Shown here piece by piece: positions 13,588 through 24,500 of a stretch of 64,000 nucleotides of DNA; position 1 is the stretch's first letter, and each line of letters begins with the position of its first letter. Position numbers and translations under genes: made by a program. The notes beneath the pieces were generated by a model. The model was not told the DNA's origin. It saw only the letters and a list, made by a program, of their open reading frames with translations, and ran no database searches. The stretch lies in NCBI GenBank assembly GCA_037074705.1, contig CM073591.1, positions 98,074,532 through 98,138,531 on the forward strand, written 5' to 3'. The stretch comes from Zhengitettix transpicula. Its lineage: Eukaryota > Arthropoda > Insecta > Orthoptera > Tetrigidae.

Positions 13588-14417
13588 CAGTGGCGGCTGG
13601 TGCATATGTTCTACAACACAATTAATTTAGGAAGAATTAATTTTAAGAACCCTCATAATGTTTTAACACTGCGAATCTATGCTTCAATATCGAAACTTTA
13701 AACTCCCCGCTTTACTGTGCCCTAACTTCTGCCAGCCGGCCATTCAGTGCTATCGCCGCGGCAGCACACACTTTAGTGACAAATGCGCATGCGCAGAACA
13801 CATTTCCACTCCCCCGTATTACCCGTAAAGCTCAAAACAAACGGATTCATTCTTGTGCTAGAATTCGCACAGTACTTGCCGCCGCCCCCCCCCCCCCCCC
13901 AAACAGGCCCGTGCAGCGCAATGAAACAGACGCGCGGCCGCATCACCAGACACAAGCTAAGAAATCGAAATTAAACTGAACTATTCGTAAAGTACTTTAT
14001 GGTTTCAAAACAAAACTAACATAACTCATTTTCGGGTAATTTTTCATAAAATCACAATCAAAGGTTATTTTAAAGAAAACTACATTTAGTGCGAATGTCT
14101 ACCTCAATACCCTGCATACAACAGTGATCAGACATCATTCGTGGCTTGTTCCAAAAATTAACTTTATTAAAAATATGTACGGAAGAAAAATACTTGCTTG
14201 TTAGAAATGCATGTCAATTTGGTGATAAATTATTCCGATTTTAAATATTAGACACTATTGGAAATTATGTAGACAGAATTAGAAAAGTAGCATATTAAGG
14301 GGCTGTCAGTGTGTCGGTAAAGGTGTTCCTGTATTAATATTTTGCATAGTTATCCTCGTAAAATGGTTGCTCGGTGTGATATAGCACATAACTTCAAAAA
14401 GTCACGAGCCGCCAATG
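13588..14417. mobile_element. hAT-type non-autonomous transposon (830 bp)
   Basis: The element begins CAGTGGCGGCTGGTG and ends CACGAGCCGCCAATG, imperfect terminal inverted repeats of about 15 bp. It is flanked by perfect 8-bp direct repeats ATGGAGGT at 13580-13587 and 14418-14425. An 8-bp duplication with CAGTGGCGG-type termini is diagnostic of the hAT superfamily. There is no transposase; short frames inside are not credible. It contains a GC-rich segment with a 16-C run at 13885-13900. Confidence 0.85.
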
Positions 14418-14779
14418 ATGGAGGTGCAATTTTATGTGCCCAGGAGAAGGAGTTTAGTGGTTTGGTGGGTGAGAGTACCTCACTACGCTTTTTCCCCCTT
14501 TACCTGCAAAAAATTGCGTATTTTATTAATGCGGGTAAACTTTCAAATTTTTTTAGTAATTATATTAGCATTTCAAGAGGTACATACTTTCACAACAAAT
14601 TATAGAAAACTCACCTTTATTTCTGCACTACACGGAATTAACTGATAAATATTCGAGCACCTACAATATCACTAAATCCCTTACAAAAAAAGGACAGAAA
14701 AATAGAAAATAAAAATAAGGTAAAATAAATCTTCACAAATAACATTTACTTTAAGAATGACTTGCAGTCTCATTCAATA

Positions 14780-15180
14780 ATGTAACAATACCAAAATCAA
14801 TATTCAGCACAATATCTAGGAATCCACCTGGATAAGAGACTAACATGAAAAGGCCATATAAAAAAATGTGAAAACAGATCCACACAATTTCATGTTGTAT
14901 TGGCTAATAGGTAAAAAAATCTTAGTTATCTCTAGAAAACATTATACTAGTTTACAAAACTATATTGAAACCAGTGTGGACGTATGGAATTGTATCATAC
15001 CAGTGTGGACGTATGGCATTGTAACATTTTGTACATTAATTGCAGTGATGTTAGATTTAATATGATGCATTTCTGATATAATTCTGGAATAGTTCCTGTT
15101 ATCAACATCTAAATTCTTAACATTTTGCAAATCAATTGTTTCGAATTGATGATTTTTTTGGAAACTACACACTGTTTATA
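14780..15180 (+). mobile_element. Jockey-like LINE fragment (reverse transcriptase C-terminal part)
   Basis: Broken frames carry LGIHLDKRLT, then YWLIGKK, then VWTYGI. The same order occurs in the better-preserved Jockey copy at 47878-49210 (LGMTLDTRLRWK, YWLIGR, IWAYGIQLW), so this is a relic of a Jockey-clade non-LTR retrotransposon. It contains a local duplication: CCAGTGTGGACGTATGG at about 14971 and again at 15000. Confidence 0.6.
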
Positions 15181-15244
15181 AATAGTGGGCCTAAGTTTGA
15201 TACTGGACCTATGTTCCTTGATATGGGTATTAAGTGATTCTTTT

Positions 15245-15400
15245 ATTTGCACTATGCAGAGCAAAAAATACTCCTAGTATGCTAACTATCAAAAATAAGC
15301 ACAGTATCTTAGGAGACTCAAAATACTCCTGGCACCTCATGAAATTAAAAATAGTCCATATTCTAAAGGAAATACTCCCGAGGACGCAGGAGTACAGATT
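15245..15400. repeat. Degenerate 'ACTCC...GGGAGT' short tandem repeat, copy 2
   Basis: Repeated AAAATACTCC motifs with variable spacers and GGAG-type partners, as at 1110-1300 and 16260-16510. No coding content. Confidence 0.55.
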
Positions 15401-16139
15401 CAACCTTGCATATTGTATTGATGGGCTGGAACTTTTTAAGCAAATTCAGCAAAATTACATCATGTTGAGGAGTTTACCATGGGATTTACAGTCACCAATT
15501 CGAAATTGAGTGACTATAAATATGAGTTATATATTTATAGTATTTTCAAATTCATAATAATTCGTGACAGCTTAGGAATACTACAAAATATTGAAATAAA
15601 TATTTACAAAGTTACAACATCGCTGCTGTCAGTCATATTTGCTTGCCAAGGAACTCAACCTTCTGGTCATATGAAATATTCACGAAATTTATATATTGCA
15701 TCCTCGGGATTCCCTGACTGTTAGCAGAGGTTTGTATCCAAACCATTCTGATATTTTGGCTGAAGCATCACTCTTTTATAACTTCATAAGCTTTTTTTGC
15801 TCCCTCCGAAACTGACCTTGTAATCAGCAGAATAAACATACATATAGACATAATAAATGAATGAAGAGAATAGGTAAACAGAACAGAATCATTCTTCACA
15901 ATTTAAGGTATGGATTTTTTTTATCCATTTCCGAAACTGTCACTTCAAACTTCTTTTTTATATCCTTCTTTGTATACGTCCGAGGAGACGTCTAATAAAC
16001 TACTATTGGTTTCAATTAATTTTAAAGTGGAAACGTGTCCCCATTTTTAACAAGAAAACTGGGAGGGAATAGAAGCAGAGAAGGCGTCATGCGTCGGATT
16101 CACATCCGCACTAAGAATTTTGCACAACAAGAGTCCAAG

Positions 16140-16255
16140 GATCCATTTGGGGCAGGATTTCAAACCCCTGCTAAATACTAACCCACAATAACAAGATTCA
16201 CAGACTCATTGCTGACGAGTGTCTCAGCTGCGCAACAATAAGTCCAAGTGGTTAC
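16140..16255 (-). repeat. Possible tRNA-derived SINE fragment
   Basis: On the minus strand a degraded A-box-like stretch (GCGCAGCTGAGACACTCGTC) is followed about 60 bp later by a B-box-like GGTTTGAAATCC. Spacing suits a tRNA-derived SINE head, but both boxes deviate from consensus and no tail or target duplication is visible. Confidence 0.3.
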
Positions 16256-16259
16256 TAGG

Positions 16260-16510
16260 GTTAAGAGTTAAAAATACTCCCGGTACCTTTTGATTGTGTA
16301 AAATAATACCAATATCATAAGGGAGTCAAAATTACTGTTTTAACAGTCCAATCACTCCGGAATTGTTATGAGCATCAAACATACTCTCGGTACCTTTTAA
16401 GTGTAGTAAATATACTTGTTCCTATAAGAGGGACAGAATTACTTCCAGTATTTTGAGGGTTCAAAATTATTGCTGGAACCTAAAAGAGTAAAAAATATTC
16501 CCAGTACATT
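16260..16510. repeat. Degenerate 'ACTCC...GGGAGT' short tandem repeat, copy 3
   Basis: About six loose units built on AATACTCCCGGTACC and ATAAGGGAGT. Same family as 1110-1300 and 15245-15400. Confidence 0.6.
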
Positions 16511-16829
16511 AAATGTGTGTGTGTGTTTCTTAATAGTAAGTAACATGTGCACAACGTTTGGCAGAAATAGCTCCACACATTTAAGATTGTATGCAGAACT
16601 TTATTTTGTCCTCATTCCTAAGTGGCTCAACTGCAACTTTGCAGAAATGTTTAATGTCAGAATTAAACTCATCGACTTCCATGACCCAGGATTTTACACC
16701 AATATTGGTTGTTTTCACATTACTTTTATGTATAATCCATCCACACCCCACCCCTTTATTCACCCTGAATAATATTCTTTCAACACTAATAACCCATATA
16801 ATATATTGATAGTGTTTCTACCGATGTTA

Positions 16830-19800
16830 TCTGAATATAATTTTCATCCTCTTCACCCTGGGGAAAGGGCACCCTTAGGGTTAGGGGTGGAGACTACAAA
16901 TCTACACCGGTGGAGAAAATTTCACCAAATTTCGTACACGTGTTCTTTACGACCAGGAAACAAACACTGTCGGGGTGAAACGCGTCTACCACCCCCAGAA
17001 GCGGGGGTGGACGGGGGTGTAAATATTTAAACATGCTAAAACACTCGATATTTCAGTCGTCACAGATATTGATAGTGTTACCGATGTTATCTGAATATAA
17101 TAATCCCCTACGCCCTGGAAAAGGGGACCCTTATGGTTTGGGGTGGAGATGCTTTACAGGAAAATAACGCGAATACAACCGAAATTGGAGTCAAATCGAA
17201 GGTTATGGATATCACTGAGTTTAGTTATGACATTCAACTTGGCATTTACCCCTCAGATGCAGGGGTAGGAAGGTAAAAATTTTGGAACATGCAAACACAA
17301 CAGGTACTTGCGTTGAATAAATATATTTCAGGGTTAATTATATTGATTGTATTTCTACTGTTGTTCTATGTGTATAATTTCAACCACTTTTCGGCATGCT
17401 AGGGGAGCATCCTTAAGTGTGGAGGGTGAGGGGCGTTTCGTATAATTAACGCCAAATCAACCGAGATTCGAGTAAAATGGGGGTTATGGATGTTTCTGAG
17501 ACTTTTTATAACAAACTGACAAACGCAGGGGGGTTTGTGGAAATTGGCGGTAATGAGAGGGGGTGGGCGGGGAGAATAAATTTTCGAACATGTTAACCGG
17601 CTGATTTTTGCGTTGAATCAATATAATTCGGGATGAATAACATTCATAAAATTTCACTACATGTTATCTATGTATAATTTCAACTTATTTTAGGCATGGG
17701 AGTGGACCACCTTAAGGGTTTGGGGTGGCGTGCCATTACATGAAATTACGCAAACACATTCGAGTTTCGAGTCGAATCCGGAGTTATATCTGTGTTTAAT
17801 GATGACATTTAACTTACAGTTTGACTTCTCCAAGCGGAGGTAGACGGGGGTTGAAATTTTCAAACATGCTAAGTAGTCGATATTTGCGTCGAATAAATCT
17901 TTTTCTGTTGCACTGCGATTTGTTATATTTTTCTAAGTGTTCCATATATTTAATATAACCTGTTTCGAAATTTGGAGTGGAGCTCCCTTAAGGGTGGGGG
18001 TGGAGTTGATTTATATAAAAATAACGGAAAAACAATCATCGAGATTGGACTCAAATCCAGGGTTATGGTTGTCAGTGAGTTTAATTATGATATTCAAATT
18101 GCCGTTTAAGTCCCCCAAGCAGGGTTCGTTAGGGGTGGAAATCTTCAAACTTGCTAATACGGCCGATATTTGAGTCTTATAAATATTTTCCCGGTAAAAG
18201 TGATTAATAGTGTTTGTACCAATGTCTGTCAGTAAAATTTCAACATTTTACGGCATGGGAAAGGAACGCCCCAGGGATGGAGTGGAGGAATGTTACAAGA
18301 AAATAACTGGAATACAACCGAGTTTGGAGTCAAAACCAAAGTTATGGATAACGCTCAGTTTAATTATGTCTTTAAACTAGCAATTAACCTCCCAGGGACG
18401 GGGATGGTCGTGGTGGAAATTGTCAAACATGTCAATCTACCGATATTTTTCGGGATCAATGATTTTCATAAAATTTCTCTACATATTCTCTGAGTATAGC
18501 TTAAACTCCTTTCGGGCTTATCAGTTGAGCACTTTTAGGGGTGGGGTGGAGGAACGCTACAATAAAATAACGCGAATATAACCGAGATTGGAGTCAAATA
18601 CAGGGTTATGGATGTCGCAGAGTTTAATTATGATATTTAATTGGCCATCTAACACCAAAGAGCAGGGGTGGACCGGGCTTGCAAATTATCTAACATGGAT
18701 ATTTGCGTAGAAAAATTATTTTTAAGGGATAATCCAATTATAGTATTTCCACCCATTTTATGTTTGTAAAATTTCAACCTCTGGCGACATGAGTGATATC
18801 ACGCTTACGGGTGGGTGTGGAGGTGAGATACCGGAAAATAACGCTAATACAACCGACATTCTATTCAAATCGAAGATAGTGGGTGTCCTTTGAGTTCATT
18901 TATGGCAATCTGAGCAACCCGTGGTGGTAGACTGGGGTGGCAGAAGTGTAGAAATGTTAAAATAAGTAAAGCTCCGAATTTCACGCCGAATAAATATATT
19001 TCGGGAACAATGAGACTATTAAAATTTCTCTACACGTTCTCGGTGTTTAATTTGAACACATTTCGGGCTTGGGAGGGAACTCACTTCAGCGGTGAAGGAC
19101 AGCGGGAGTTACAAATAAAATACGCGAATAAAACAGATTAGAGTCAAATACAGGGTTATGAATGTCGCTGAGTTTAATTATGATATTCAATTGGCCATTT
19201 AGCCCCCAGGGAAATTTTTATAACATGTTAAACGGTCGATATTTTCATCAAGTAATTAATTGACATTGATAATATATATGCCGATGTTGTTTGTAAAAAA
19301 TATACCCTTTCGGATTAGAGGGAAGTACACTTAGGGGAGGAGGTGGAAACGTCAAACATGCTAAAACAGACGATATTTAGGCAGATAAATATTTTTAGGG
19401 ATCGAAGAAACAGTGTTTCAACCGATGTTATCTGAGATGATATTCAATTACCCATTTAATCCCGTGGGATGGGACTCGATGGGGTGGCATTTTTCAAACA
19501 TGTTAAATCATCGATATTAGCGTAGATAAATAAATGCCAGGGCCAATCACGTTGATAGAATTTCTACCGATGTTTGTAGGCATGATAGGGGTGGGGGTGG
19601 AGGGGATTTTCAAGAAAATAACGCGAAAACAACCGAGATTCGCGTCAAATCGAAGGTAATGGATGTCGCTGAATTTATTTATGACAATCTGTGCAACGCG
19701 CGGGTATCGGCTTGGTTGGGATGAATTGACCGGCCGATTACATTTTGCACGTGTATAATTTCAACATTTTTCGGGATTGGGAATGGAGCACACCTTAAGG

Positions 19801-20975
19801 GTGGGGGTTGAGCGGAATTACATTATAATGATGCAAAAACAATCGACATTGGAGTCGAATCCACGGTCATGGATGTAATTGAGTTTAATTATTACATTCA
19901 ACTAACTGTTTAACTGCCCCAAGGAAGGGTTGGCGGGGGTGTAAATTTTTTTGAACATGTTAAACGGTTGATTTTTGTAGCGAATAAATATTTGTCAGGG
20001 ACAATGGCACTGATATTTTTACCGATTTTGCTTTTAATTTCAACCCCTTGACACACGTGAAAGATCACAATTAGGGGTGGGGGTGGAGGGGTGTTACTTG
20101 AAAATAACATGAATAAATCCCAGATTGGAGATATAGATGAATGTATTTATGACAATGTGGGAATTCTCGGGGGCTAGCGGTGGTGAGCAGGGGTGTGAGG
20201 GGCTTGGCGAAGTTGGGCGGAGGAATATATTTTCAAAAAACAAGTTAACCGGCTGATATTTACTTTGAATAAATATATTTCGGCATCAATGAGATTTATA
20301 AAATTTCTCTACATGTTCTCTGTGTATAATTTCAACCCCTTTCAAGCTTTGGATGGATGCACCTTTAAGTGTGGGTGTGCAGTGGCATTACATAAAAGGA
20401 AAACAGAAATTATCGAGATTCGAGTTGAATCCGGGGTTATAGTTGTCACTGAGTTTAATTATGACATTCAACTTGCCGTTTAAGTCCCCCAAGCGCAAGT
20501 GTTCGGGGGTGAAAATTTTCAAACATGTTAAACGGTCAATTTTTGTGTTAAATAATTACTTCCTGGGGTTAATGACTTTGATAGTTTTTATACCGATGTT
20601 GTTTGTGTATAATTTCAATCCCTGTGAGGGAAGAAAGCTTAGGGGCGGGGTTGAAGTACGTTAAATAATGCGACGGGTGTGGGAGGTGGAGGGAAGGGGT
20701 CGAAATTTTTAGACAATGTAATCAGCCGATTTTTGTGTGGAATAAATACTTTTTTATTATCGCACATTTATGGGGGTGGTCATCTTCTAACATGTAAAAA
20801 TGACTGATATATTTGGTCAATGACTTCAACCCATTTCGGCATGGGAGGTGAGCACATTTAGGGATAGGGTTCAAGGAGCGTTACATAAAAATATCGCAAA
20901 AGCAACCGAAATTGGAGTCATATGGGGGGTTATAGATAAATGACATCTCGGGCAACGCCGGGCACCCAGCTAGTA
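16830..20975. repeat. Degenerate tandem array, about 280-bp monomers, roughly 14-15 copies
   Basis: An anchor resembling GGTTATGGATGTC recurs at about 17201, 17482, 17775, 18060, 18339, 18603, 18875, 19153, 19650, 19866, 20127, 20436 and 20935, giving spacings mostly of 265-290 bp. Each monomer holds recognisable blocks: AATAACGCGAATACAACCGA, a GAGTTTAATTATGACATTCA block, a G-rich block with AGGGGTGG, AAACATGTTAAACGG, GAATAAATATATTTC, and TTTCTACCGATGTTATCTG. Two monomer classes are mixed: one reads ATTCAACTTGCCGTTTAA after the anchor, the other ATGACAATCTGNGCAAC. The array ends CTCGGGCAACGCCGGGCACC then CAGCTAGTAA. Copies are strongly diverged, so the array is old or fast-evolving. There is no coding capacity. 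Confidence 0.85.
20945..20974 (+). mobile_element. Helitron-like 3' terminus (GC-rich hairpin and CTAGT)
   Basis: The array stops at a GC-rich segment (GGGCAACGCCGGGCACCC) able to form a short stem, followed by AGCTAGT and then AT-rich DNA. Helitron 3' ends have a hairpin a few bases before CTRRT, and CTAGT fits. No Rep/helicase gene or matching 5' TC end was identified, so a Helitron origin for the array is inference. A non-LTR tail is an alternative. Confidence 0.35.
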
Positions 20976-21548
20976 ATATAATAAAATAATACAACAGTTG
21001 TCATTTATTGAAACTTAACTGTTATTCAATTTATTAACAAATTTGAAAACATGAAAAATTCAATAGTTACATCTCTGAAACTGTAGAATTAACTGGCTTT
21101 CCATCAATCACAAAATGTATTAAAAACCCACACAAAATGGTATTTTTATAACAATATTTAGAATTTCATAGAAAATATAACTTTAAAATTTGAGTTTTAA
21201 ATCAAATTAGTTCTATAATTGAAATAAAATTTTTGAAAACTAGAACTGTACATTATTTATACATAAAAAATATATAACAATGTTGGGTAAAAATTAAACA
21301 ATTTAGAATATAGATTGTACAAACAGCTATAAAAAAAGTCTCAAAAAGCAAGAAAAAATTGAAAACTTAAGTACATTTGCTGGGATTGTACAATACAAAT
21401 CTGATTTACATTACTACCTTTATGCTATACACTCTGAGGTCAGATCAATATGGTTACTCTCCATACATTTTCTTACCCTAGATAATGGTGAGATTCCATT
21501 TTTCCAAACGCTATTGAAAATTCTACTGAATATTAATTTTTGCAATAT

Positions 21549-24500
21549 TTATCTATACTTGTCCCATTGTTCCCAATATTCGCCTGTTTGCATTTGTGAA
21601 AGCCTTGACACTGTACGATCGAAAGCAAATATTTCTTCTTCACCTGTGAAGATGCTTGCAGATGCATTTTCCTGAAACATATGGTTTTGCTCATAAATAA
21701 AATTTCTGATAACTCAATATTTTTGTATGAGTACATAGTTATGCTAGAATAAATTTACAAGAGACAATCAAATATTTACAAGTACAAGTAGAGACCAAAT
21801 ATACTTATTCTTTGAGAAAGTGATTTATTATCAGTTACTCAACCCAGAACATGCACTTAACACTAATCTAAACCTTTATGCCACATTCGTGAAATATCAC
21901 TTGTCATTTGCCACACCTTTTCAATTCTAAAAAAGGCTACTATTTGACAACATGGGCTACTGTTATTAATGCATATATACATTTAAAACAACTGGAGACT
22001 TGTAAGTGGTTTCAATGAGTGTGTCTGACTTTGGCTCTGGTGGAATGGGAATCTAAATAAAATTTATCCATCTGAAATAGCACCGAAGGTTAATGTCCCA
22101 GTTTTATTTTCATCATTAAAAGTTAATTTTATCAAGAGTAATTCTCCACAAGATTCACAAAATAACCTCCATAGATGCATCACTTACTTATTAGAGTCCA
22201 CTGTAGTGTTTTTTTTTTATTGAAAGAGCATAGTCTGAATTATAATGGCTGTTTTTTTAATTCTGATCAGTTTATTCATAACAAAACAACAACAACTGAC
22301 ACACTAACTCAGTTTTATTTGTTGTAAAGATTTTTGTGCAAAATTCATATTTCGTTACCATGTGAAATAAAGTAAATTTTTTCTTGAATGAATATTGATT
22401 ATTTCCAATTACACAATGGAGAAAACGACTTCCAATGGAACAGCAAGGAAACGTGCAAGTTCTGTAAAGAAAAACTCGAAAACAGGTGGAACGAAAAAAG
22501 GAGAAGTAGAACAACAGAATAATTCACAGTGAACTAGTACACTACAAAGATATAACAATGCCCAAAACCATAAACAAAAAAAAACAGGTTATGCTATCTA
22601 GAGTGAGAACCCTCCACTCAGTTTGTACTCATGCGTTCCTATTTTCCAGATCTACCCAACCAACCTGTGAAGAATACAGTCAACCACTAACTATTCCCCA
22701 TATACTATTCCACTGCAGCAGGTACGATGACATCAGAAGAAATACAATCGCAAAACACCACATCGCAGACCTCTCACTTCAACGACAGCAAACATAAGTG
22801 AACAAATATAGAAACCCGATTGCGATTAATGTTAAGAATGTATGTAAACAGTAACGCTATGTAATCTATGGTAAATAACATACAGGTCACCAATGACCAC
22901 GATGTCGACGCGACCATTATAAACTTTAATTAAAAACAAATATTCATGCCAAAGACAGTAAATATTTTATGCACTTCAATATCCTAGTCAATATCAGATT
23001 GTAAACTTAATAATTTATTTTAATTTGGCATAAAATTATTTCTATGAACATCATTATAACATTGAATTTCTATGTAATTAATTTTAATAAAATGATATCA
23101 CTCCCCCTTCAATCACCTGTAGAGAATAAGCTACTTAATCGAATAAGTTGTATATGTGGCAAATTTTACATAATCTTGCAAATAATATAACTAAAGACAA
23201 TGTTGACATATATTTATGGCAGCCTCCCACTAAATTCATTTTAAAACACTAAATTAGTTTTTAGTGTTAACTTGATAGTTAGTAATTGTTTCCAATTGTT
23301 TGTTACATAATAATTTACGCAATTGTAAAATTTTCTCAATATGTGTCAACATGCAAGAAATGTGTACCAGAAATCGCAAGTTATTTACATATAAAATAAA
23401 ATACTTTATACAAGAAAACTGATTAAATGATATTTACAGAGCCACTTTGAATGTTAAGGTCATCCATAAGTATTCTGTGATCATCCAGATTATTTTCTTT
23501 AACATCTGTTGTAAAAATTTTTTTCAAAGGAACATCAGATGATATTACAACTCGGACCTAAAAAATATTGCATTGATATAAATGATTAGATAAATTGGAT
23601 AATGTAATGCAATGTAACCTAAATTAATATACATAAGCAATTATATTACCTTTACTTGCATTAAAGTATTTAATACATTTTTACCCTAACAATAAATAAC
23701 GTTATTTACAAACTTAGACATGATTTTCATTTGAATCATATATATAATAAAAATTACAGAAGCTTATTTTTAGATCATGAGGGTTACATTCTTCAATTCA
23801 TATATACAACAATTCTATCATTTTACATTTTGGGTAATGAGGTGAATATGATTAACTTATTTATAAATAATCTATAAATTTAAATAAATAAAGTAAGTAT
23901 AACATACCCTGCTGTCATACAGTGTGTCAATTAAAACAATAAATCGTCTGGCTTCAGACTTCTTTTTTAGTGTCAGTTGAGGAACATCTCTTATAATTAC
24001 AGTATGAAATGTCTTAGAAAGAATAAGGTAATCACTTGCTCCTAAGGGCTGTAGAAAGTAAGATTCAAAAATATTGTAACAGAATTTAGTAACAATGATT
24101 CAAAATATTCCCAGACTTAAATTTTTAAATTTTCTGACATATTATGAAATATTGTAAACATTTTTTCATTCTAACATAAAAATGTTATTTTACATATCTT
24201 AATAATTTTACATACCTGAATAGAATTTAGAAAATGATTGATAAAAATTTTAGAATCTATACTTATACTATACTAACATAAGCAAATGACAGTGTACATT
24301 GCAGTTGTGACTCCCATTTTGGATGGATTACCAAAATGTTCAGGAAAAAGCATTAACAGAGTTTCTATACAATACCAATACCACTCACGCCTGTATATAA
24401 TTGAATAATTATAGTAGGTAGTAACGAACTTCAAATTAAATTATCAAATAATGCAACAACCTGTTCTGTACACTACAAAAAACACTATAAAATCATTTTC

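Noticed and set aside
13773..13979. Pro/Gly-rich overlapping frames on both strands
   Set aside because: They read through a C homopolymer within the hAT-type element.
16510..16530. Short TG microsatellite as a regulatory site
   Set aside because: Only a few repeats, with no supporting context.
18290..20664. Several 60-80 codon frames inside the 280-bp array
   Set aside because: They follow the repeat period and differ between monomers; the array is non-coding.
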